In this document: piece by piece, positions 5,557 through 10,488 of the stretch
Numbering within the stretch: position 1 is the first letter of the stretch
Layout: the number at the start of each line of letters is the position of its first letter
Origin: Spirochaetaceae bacterium
GTDB lineage: Bacteria > Spirochaetota > Spirochaetia > Treponematales > Breznakiellaceae
Assembly: GCA_031273985.1 (NCBI GenBank)
Contig: JAISQV010000248.1
Location: 1-10,488, forward strand
Length of the DNA stretch: 10,488 nt
Direction: 5' to 3'
The notes under the pieces: generated by a model
The model's database searches: none
Told to the model about the DNA's origin: nothing
Seen by the model: the letters and a program-made list of their open reading frames with translations, nothing else
Program-made: the position numbers and the translations under genes

Positions 5557-6138
5557 ATGAGCAGCGATACCCTGGACCTGGAATTGGTCATTCTGGAAAG
5601 TATGTACCGTTCTTCAGCGCGGAACGAGCCGCTCCGGCAGCGGAGTCTTGCCGGGGTGGCGGGTATTTCCCTGGGTATGACCAATACGATCCTGAAAAGG
5701 CTGGCAAAGAAGGGATGGATCAGCGTTACGAAACTCAATAGCCGCAACATACGGTATCTGGTTACGATCGAGGGGATCAACGAGATACTAAACCGGAGTT
5801 ACCGGTACTTCAAGCGGACCATCAAGAATATAGTCCGTTACAAGGACGGGATCGATGAGGCGATACACGCCGCCCGGAAACGGGGTATGGTTACCGTGAT
5901 TTTGGCGGGAGACAGCGATCTGGACTTCATTTTGGAACATTCCTGCGCCCAGGGGGGGCTGATCTTTGAGCGGACGGCCTATCCCCCGCCCAGGGGAAGG
6001 ACCGGGACGCCGGGAACCCTGGTGGTGTACCCGGAGACTGTCCCCCCGCCGGGGGGCCGGGCTTCCCCGGAAGACGCCGGGGGGGCCTTCTACCTTTCCC
6101 GCATGGCCCTGGGAGCGGAGCGGAGCGCCGGTGACTAG
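5557..6138 (+). CDS. Winged-helix (MarR-like) transcriptional regulator with an uncharacterised C-terminal part
   Basis: The protein has 193 residues from ATG 5557. An in-frame ATG at 5530 would add nine residues; neither has a convincing ribosome binding site, so the start is uncertain. Residues 5-75 look like a winged helix. They contain LDLELVILESMYRSS, then RQRSLAGVAGISLGMTNTILKRLAKKGWI (helix-turn-helix and recognition helix), and TKLNSRNIRYLVTIEGINEI (the wing). A basic helix follows (YRYFKRTIKNIVRYKDGI). Next comes MVTVILAGDSDLDFILEHSC, which resembles a beta strand plus loop of a small alpha/beta domain, possibly a ligand or partner site. The last 65 residues are rich in Gly and Pro. 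The stop overlaps the aroB start by eight bases, so the two are co-translated. The target and ligand are unknown; the family call rests on the wHTH pattern alone. Confidence 0.72.
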   Translation: MSSDTLDLELVILESMYRSSARNEPLRQRSLAGVAGISLGMTNTILKRLAKKGWISVTKLNSRNIRYLVTIEGINEILNRSYRYFKRTIKNIVRYKDGIDEAIHAARKRGMVTVILAGDSDLDFILEHSCAQGGLIFERTAYPPPRGRTGTPGTLVVYPETVPPPGGRASPEDAGGAFYLSRMALGAERSAGD

Positions 6139-7225
6139 CCTGCGTTTCCGCTTCAAGGCCTTTGAAACCGAAGCCTTCATAACGGAGGAGCTTCCCGCCG
6201 GAGAGGCTGTTTGGAGAGCGAAGCCTTCCCGGGCCCTCCTGGTCTGTGACCGCAACACCGAGTATCTGGCCCGCCGTATGGCCGCGGGGGAGGCTCCGGC
6301 CTTCTGTGTGCTGCCTCCGGGGGAAGGGGCCAAGACCTGGGGCTCCGTGGAGAACATACTCCGGGCGGCCCGCGAGGCGGGACTGGGCAGGGACGGGCTC
6401 TTTGTGGGCTGCGGCGGCGGCGTGGTGAGCGATCTTGCCGCGTTTTCCGCGTCGGTGTATATGCGGGGGACGGAACTCCGCCTCATCTCCACCAGCCTCC
6501 TCGGCATGGTGGACGCGGCCCTGGGGGGCAAGACGGGCTTCGATCTTTTCGGTATCAAGAATCTGGCGGGAACCTTCTACCCCGCGTCCGGGGTTTTTGC
6601 GCCGGTGGAGGCCCTGGCCTCCCTGCCGGAGCGGGAGTGGAGGTCCGGCATGGCGGAGCTTATTAAGACCGCCCTGCTGGACGAAAGCGGGGAAATGCCG
6701 GCCCTTCTCAGGGAGAACCGGGAGTGGCTGCTCTCCCCCGCCGCGGCCTGCGGGAAGGGATCGCCGGTGGGGGGAATCATCGCCGGGGCCATGGAACTCA
6801 AGGGCCGTATCGTGGAGGAGGACCCCGAGGAGCGGGGAAGCCGCCGGGCCCTGCTCAACCTGGGCCACACCTTCGGCCATGCCCTGGAAAGCGCGGCGGG
6901 CCTCGGCGTCCTGAGCCACGGGGAGGCTGTGGCCTGGGGGCTGGCCCGCTCCGCGGATCTTGGCCTCCGCCGGGGCGTGCTCCCCGAGGGGCGGGCGGAG
7001 GAGATTAGGGAGATGCTTGCGTTTTGGGGCTACGAGACCCGCTCCCCCCACCCGCTCCTGCGGGATCCCGGCGCCTTCATGGCGGCCCTGGGGGGGGACA
7101 AAAAAAGGAAGGCCGGGAAGAATGTGTTCATTGTGCCTGGCCGCCGGGGCGCCGAAGCCCTTCCGCTGGATCTTGCCGATAGCGGGGAGAAAAAACTGAT
7201 TGAATCTATCGTCTTTGGGACCTGA
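6131..7225 (+). CDS. aroB: 3-dehydroquinate synthase
   Basis: AroB converts DAHP to 3-dehydroquinate, the second step of the shikimate pathway, in the cytoplasm with NAD and a divalent metal. The 364-residue protein has the NAD-binding GGGVVSDLAAFSASVYMRG (95-113), STSLLGMVDAALGGKTG (120-136), KNLAGTFY (143-150) and LPEREWRSGMAELIKTALL (165-183). Downstream are NLGHTFGHALE (243-253), LSHGEAVAWG (261-270) and DKKRKAGKNVFIVP (323-336). By family comparison the metal ligands are Glu176, His246 and His263, all present. The start is GTG at 6131 with GGAG (6122-6125) five bases before. An in-frame ATG at 5966 would add a Pro/Arg-rich stretch that is the regulator read in another frame. No other shikimate gene is in view; its partners here are a regulator and an outer-membrane protein. 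Confidence 0.95.
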   Translation: MTSLRFRFKAFETEAFITEELPAGEAVWRAKPSRALLVCDRNTEYLARRMAAGEAPAFCVLPPGEGAKTWGSVENILRAAREAGLGRDGLFVGCGGGVVSDLAAFSASVYMRGTELRLISTSLLGMVDAALGGKTGFDLFGIKNLAGTFYPASGVFAPVEALASLPEREWRSGMAELIKTALLDESGEMPALLRENREWLLSPAAACGKGSPVGGIIAGAMELKGRIVEEDPEERGSRRALLNLGHTFGHALESAAGLGVLSHGEAVAWGLARSADLGLRRGVLPEGRAEEIREMLAFWGYETRSPHPLLRDPGAFMAALGGDKKRKAGKNVFIVPGRRGAEALPLDLADSGEKKLIESIVFGT

Positions 7226-8801
7226 ACATCCCCTGCGCGGGAAACGATTACTCCGGCGGCCTTCTCCGGCGCTGCTGCCGGCCTTGCTCTTGCTGCTCCT
7301 CGCGCCGGTCTCAGGCCAGGAAGCCGCCGCCTCGGGGGAGCCCCCGCAGGATTCCGGGGTCTACGTGATCAGGAGCATAGACTTTAGCCGCGTCGGGCGC
7401 AGCCTCCCCTCGGCGCTGCTCTATCACGGGGAACTCAAGACCGGCGAGCGCTTGACGGGCAGGAGGAACCTTGAGCGTTACATACAGCGGAAAACCCAAC
7501 TGCTCATCAACCAGAGAACCCTGGAATATGCGGCGATAGCCTACGCGCTGGGAAGCCCCGAGGAGGATGGTGCGATTCCCGTGCAGCTCCTCGTTTGTAC
7601 CAGGGACAGTTTTAACTTTTTCATATTCCCCAAACCGCTGATATCCTCCAACTCCGGCCTCGACATCACCCTCAAGGCCAGGGATTATAATTTTCTGGGG
7701 ACCATGAATCCCCTGCGCTTCGATCTGGGCTACGCCCTGGACTATGCGGACCGCTCCGCGCAAAAGCGCCGCTTCACCGACGGAACCTTCACCGTCCTTC
7801 TTGATTCGGACATTCCCGTGCGATTATTCGATCTAGACTTCAACATTGATTTTGATAATGAATTCAAGTTTACCTCCAATGAGCCCTTTTACTACAAGAA
7901 CTGGACGGGCCTTTCCCTGGAGCTTCCCGTAGCCTTTACTACCGCGACCCTGGGCTTCAGGCAGATAACCACGGTTAATGAAAACAACGCCAGGGTCTTT
8001 GAGGATTCGGGCTACGATCCGGCGCTGCACGATGAGTTTGAGCGGGTCTTTACCTACAGTGAATTATTCGTTTCCTGGTCCTTTCCCACGGGAGTCGTGG
8101 TAGGCGAATTCGGCGACCTCCGCTACTCCCCCCGCCTCGCCGGGGGCATAAACTACCGGCCCGGCAGTCCCGGCTGGGACCCCGGGGATCTTCGCCGGGG
8201 ACTCACCGGCTCCTTCAGCCACAGCGTGGGTTTTGAGCGTATAGACTGGATAGGGAACTACCGGAGGGGCCTCTCCGCCCATACGGGGAACGATGTGGCC
8301 TATAACTTCCGCAAGGCGGAATGGGGTATGAGCTGGAATGCCATTGTTAGGGGGCATCTGCCCCTGACATCTTTCAGCGGCATATCGGGGCGCTTCAAAT
8401 TCGATCAGATTATTTTGGGGGATACCAACACTTCCGCCGGTGAGGTTCTCCGGGGGATCATCGACAGGTCCGTAAGCGCCGATATAATGTTCTCGATCAA
8501 TCTGGACTTTCCCCTGCAGGCGCTGCTTTTTCTTCCCTCCCGCTGGTTCGATAAACCGGCGCTTCACTTCTTTGATTTTGAACTGCACATCTCCCCTATT
8601 CTGGACGCCGCCCTGCGGAAGCCCCGGACGGAAAACCGGTTTATCCCCGAAGCCGCCGCGGGAATTGAGATCATCGTATTTCCCTTTTTTATTCGCCAGG
8701 TCTTTATCCGGGGGAGCTTTGCCCTTAATCTCAGGGATCTGATCGACACCGGCAGGCCGGGGGAATACGAATATTTCGTCGGCCTGGATCATCACTATTA
8801 G
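7200..8801 (+). CDS. Omp85/BamA-like outer-membrane beta-barrel protein
   Basis: This is a 533-residue secreted protein. RGKRLLRR followed by a Leu/Ala-rich core ending near SGQEAA (about residue 40-43) is a signal peptide. A POTRA-like section (about 53-130) begins YVIRSIDFSRVGRSLPSALL and ends in the strand VQLLVCTRDSFNFFIFP. After it, SNSGLDITLKARDYNFLGTMNPLRF starts a series of alternating, aromatic-rich strands typical of an Omp85-type barrel, running to the terminal aromatic in VGLDHHY. Only about one POTRA unit is evident, fewer than canonical BamA with five. The start is probably TTG at 7200, overlapping aroB by 26 bases, with GGGGAG about 11 bases before. A second TTG at 7215 is possible. 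The role could be outer-membrane protein or lipid handling; a specific function is not supported. Confidence 0.8.
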   Translation: MNLSSLGPEHPLRGKRLLRRPSPALLPALLLLLLAPVSGQEAAASGEPPQDSGVYVIRSIDFSRVGRSLPSALLYHGELKTGERLTGRRNLERYIQRKTQLLINQRTLEYAAIAYALGSPEEDGAIPVQLLVCTRDSFNFFIFPKPLISSNSGLDITLKARDYNFLGTMNPLRFDLGYALDYADRSAQKRRFTDGTFTVLLDSDIPVRLFDLDFNIDFDNEFKFTSNEPFYYKNWTGLSLELPVAFTTATLGFRQITTVNENNARVFEDSGYDPALHDEFERVFTYSELFVSWSFPTGVVVGEFGDLRYSPRLAGGINYRPGSPGWDPGDLRRGLTGSFSHSVGFERIDWIGNYRRGLSAHTGNDVAYNFRKAEWGMSWNAIVRGHLPLTSFSGISGRFKFDQIILGDTNTSAGEVLRGIIDRSVSADIMFSINLDFPLQALLFLPSRWFDKPALHFFDFELHISPILDAALRKPRTENRFIPEAAAGIEIIVFPFFIRQVFIRGSFALNLRDLIDTGRPGEYEYFVGLDHHY

Positions 8802-8841
8802 CGCCGCCTTTGCAGCACCAAGGGAAGATAATTTTTAATAC

Positions 8842-8919
8842 AACCACGGACAGCAGGGGACAAAAGTCCGGAAATTCTGGCGCTGTCAACAAGTAAAAAG
8901 TCCGTGTGGTCAGCGGTTA
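8842..8919. repeat. Terminal-inverted-repeat intergenic element (B)
   Basis: The left end AACCACGGAC (8842-8851) is identical to the first ten bases of the element at 5011. The right end read on the minus strand is AACCGCTGACCACACGGAC (8918-8900), a degenerate inverted partner. AAAAGTCCGTGTGGTC at the right end is shared in part with the element at 5011-5164, and GGAC-AAAA-GTCC makes a small inner hairpin. It follows the barrel gene by 40 bases. No T-tract terminator is present after that gene. Confidence 0.5.
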
Positions 8920-8962
8920 ACATTCTCCCCCGTTCTATTCACAGCTTATGGGGAAGAAGAAA

Positions 8963-9083
8963 AACCACAAAGATACACGAAGGGGCACGAAGGTTTTTAT
9001 TTGGAGTTTTTCCTCCTGCGCCGTGTTACTTTGTGCAACGTCGTGGTTTTTTCTCCCGCTTCCCTTCGTGCGCCTTTGCGGTT
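8963..9083. repeat. Terminal-inverted-repeat intergenic element (C)
   Basis: The left end AACCACAAAGATACACGAAG (from 8963) pairs with the right end, which reads AACCGCAAAGGCGCACGAAG (9083-9064) on the minus strand; 15 of 20 positions agree. The right end is nearly identical to the end of element D (2059-2074). An inner GTCGTGGTTTTTT (about 9040-9052) looks like a third half-site. The element reaches within seven bases of the lipoprotein stop codon, so the two convergent genes are separated entirely by such elements. Confidence 0.5.
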
Positions 9084-9089
9084 GATTCT

Positions 9090-10346
9090 TCATTCCAGGG
9101 CGCGTATGTTTGCCGCGTAGTAATCCCAGCCTTCGGCGGCCTTGTAGTCGGCTACACTGGCCGCGGGCACATAGATCGTAACGCCTGTGGCCGGAAACCA
9201 CCCCATGTATGCGTTACCCTTTTGGGGCGGCGTTTCGGCAAGGACGGTAACGCTTTCAAGGGCCGTACAGCCCCGAAAGGCGTACATGCCTATGGCCCTT
9301 ACCGATGCGGGTATCACCACGGACCTGAGGGCTGTGCAGTTTTCAAAGGAATAATACCCTATGTGCGTCGTGGAGGCCGGCAGAATCACCTGCACCACCT
9401 TGTCTTTGCCCGCCGTGGAAGTTGCTCCCCCCTCCTGCTGGAGATCGTCCCAGCCTATGGTGGCCCCGCTGCACGCGTCAAGGTTGAGGGCCACGTACCT
9501 TCCGGCAAGGGCCGGGAACAGGGGCTTGAGCCCCCCGCCGCCGGACCTTTCGCTTAGCGCTATATCGGAGAGCATGACATAATACGGGGCGGCGGGGCTG
9601 TTTGCGGGAAGCCCGCCCAGCCAGGCGCTCATGGCGGCGAGGCTCCGGAAATGGTCCCAGACCCGTACCGTGCAGTACGCGGCCCTGTTCCCGTCACCGG
9701 TCCTTACGGTGATCCGGGCGGTGCCGGGCCCCTGTGCGGTCAGGGTCCCGTCCTCCACGGTAACCACCGCCTCATTGCTCGACGACCAGGAGAGCCCCCG
9801 GTTGGTCGCGTTATCCGGGCTTATCTCTGCCCGGAGTTCCGCCGTCCCCCCCAGGGGCATATTGAGTTGAGTCCTGTCAAGCCGCACCCTGCTTACCGGA
9901 ACGGAATCCCCCGGAGGGACATCGGGGCCGTCAGGACCATCCGGGTCGCCGGGGCCGTCGCCTTCGCCGTAGACGGTCAGGGTGAAGGCTCCTTCCAGGG
10001 CGGCCCCTTCCCCGTCTTCCACCCTGGCGCGGAAGCGGTAGAGCCCCGGCTCAAGGGCTTCCGCCGCTATGAAGAGGCTGGTCCCCGCCACGGCGAAGAA
10101 GCCGTTGTCCGCGTCTCCTTCGCCGGAAACAAGTTTGTAGATCAGCGGCTCCGCCCCGCCCCCGGCGCTGAAAGAGCCCGCCGGGGCGTCTTTCACCGCG
10201 GCCTCCGCCGTGAGGTCCTCGGCGGTGAAGGTAAAGTCCCGCAGCTCGTTGAGGTACGTCTGCAGGGCCTCCTCGCAGGAGGCGCAGAGCAGCGCGGCCA
10301 CCAGCAGGAGCGCCGCGCCGGTTTTGTGTGCCGGTAGTATCTTCAT
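9090..10346 (-). CDS. Surface lipoprotein with cadherin/Ig-like, Big_2 and BspA-type leucine-rich repeat segments
   Basis: This 418-residue exported protein begins with a Lys/His n-region, a hydrophobic core and the lipobox-like LCASC, so Cys24 is the likely lipidated residue. Residues about 38-126 resemble a cadherin/Ig-like domain (DNGFFAVAGTSLFI, LEPGLYRFRARVEDGEG). A Gly/Asp/Pro linker (127-148) includes DPDGPDGPD. A Big_2 Ig-like domain follows (150-229: SRVRLDRTQLNMPLGGTAEL, SNEAVVTVEDGTLTAQGPGTARITV). After a Treponema-style middle section come LRR_5/BspA repeats (about 318-375: HIGYYSFENCTALRSVVIP, AIGMYAFRGCTALESVTV). The usual closing module, VTIYVPAASVADYKAAEGW, ends it. The start is ATG with GGGAGG about five bases before. 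It is likely an adhesin or surface-display protein on the outer membrane; the partner is unknown. Confidence 0.85.
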   Translation of the reverse strand: MKILPAHKTGAALLLVAALLCASCEEALQTYLNELRDFTFTAEDLTAEAAVKDAPAGSFSAGGGAEPLIYKLVSGEGDADNGFFAVAGTSLFIAAEALEPGLYRFRARVEDGEGAALEGAFTLTVYGEGDGPGDPDGPDGPDVPPGDSVPVSRVRLDRTQLNMPLGGTAELRAEISPDNATNRGLSWSSSNEAVVTVEDGTLTAQGPGTARITVRTGDGNRAAYCTVRVWDHFRSLAAMSAWLGGLPANSPAAPYYVMLSDIALSERSGGGGLKPLFPALAGRYVALNLDACSGATIGWDDLQQEGGATSTAGKDKVVQVILPASTTHIGYYSFENCTALRSVVIPASVRAIGMYAFRGCTALESVTVLAETPPQKGNAYMGWFPATGVTIYVPAASVADYKAAEGWDYYAANIRALE

Positions 10347-10356
10347 GGTTCCTCCC

Positions 10357-10488
10357 TTAAGGGTTTCCGATGAGCCGGTAAACGATTCCCATCATGGCAA
10401 ACCAGTAGTCCCTGCCGCCGGGGAGTCGTATATGGGCCAGCGCCGCTACGGCTTCCTCCAGGGTAGCCCCGCGATAGAAACTGCCCCC
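10357..10488 (-). CDS. Unidentified protein, C-terminal 43 codons only
   Basis: The frame is open from the window edge to a TAA at 10359-10357. It reads in part GGSFYRGATLEEAVAALA, then HIRLPGGRDYWFAMMGIVYR and LIGNP at the end. The stop is ten bases before the lipoprotein start, and the lipoprotein's ribosome binding site lies in that gap, so the two genes are probably one operon. The amphipathic helix and aromatic-rich tail are all that can be described; I recognise no family from this fragment. The GC-rich third positions match the neighbouring genes, which supports real coding. Confidence 0.6.
   Translation of the reverse strand, partial: GGSFYRGATLEEAVAALAHIRLPGGRDYWFAMMGIVYRLIGNP

Noticed and set aside
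5966..6130. Earlier ATG start for aroB
   Set aside because: The added residues are Pro/Arg-rich out-of-frame translation of the regulator gene and have no counterpart in AroB; GTG 6131 has a well-spaced GGAG.
5788..7051. Long minus-strand open frames opposite the regulator and aroB
   Set aside because: They mirror the GC-rich third-position bias of strong plus-strand genes, have low-complexity translations and no recognisable motif.
8904..9582. Plus-strand open frames over elements B and C and opposite the lipoprotein gene
   Set aside because: They combine repeat sequence with the antisense of a convincing lipoprotein gene and show no domain or ribosome binding site.

Overview
The window reads as chromosomal DNA from a GC-rich spirochaete, most likely a Treponema-lineage bacterium. 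The main grounds are the lipoprotein at the right end, which combines a lipobox, a cadherin/Ig-like segment, a Big_2 domain and BspA-type leucine-rich repeats, and the style of the Omp85-like barrel protein. The lineage is an inference from protein style; no rRNA or other decisive marker is present.

Left part (1-2000): the N-terminal end of recA leaves the window on the minus strand. A roughly 160-base structured intergenic repeat (copy 1, 298-457) lies between recA and modD, a quinolinate-phosphoribosyltransferase-like gene. modD runs tail to tail, with one base between the stops, into a small nitroreductase gene on the minus strand.

Metal transport block (2160-4981): a TTGACA-type promoter and a leader of about 190 bases precede a tightly coupled cbiM-cbiQ-cbiO operon. 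It encodes an ECF-type nickel/cobalt importer whose CbiM carries a fused C-terminal PDGLE (CbiN/NikN-like) segment. The leader has a 14-bp perfect stem closing a 115-base domain followed by nine T, so it looks like an attenuator or riboswitch. It matches no class I can name.

The gap from 4982 to 5556 holds no gene. It contains a terminal-inverted-repeat element (5011-5164), a featureless stretch (about 5165-5291), copy 2 of the structured repeat in the opposite orientation (5292-5453), and a promoter-like motif resembling the one before modD.

Right part (5557-10488): a winged-helix regulator, aroB (3-dehydroquinate synthase) and an Omp85/BamA-like outer-membrane barrel overlap one another on the plus strand and look co-translated. 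Two more degenerate terminal-inverted-repeat elements fill 8842-9083. The minus strand then carries the surface lipoprotein and, 10 bases upstream of it, the last 43 codons of an unidentified gene.

No tRNA, rRNA, CRISPR array, insertion sequence or phage gene was seen. The least explained material is intergenic: the paired structured repeats with compensatory base changes, the cbiM leader, and the family of AACCAC-ended inverted-repeat elements.
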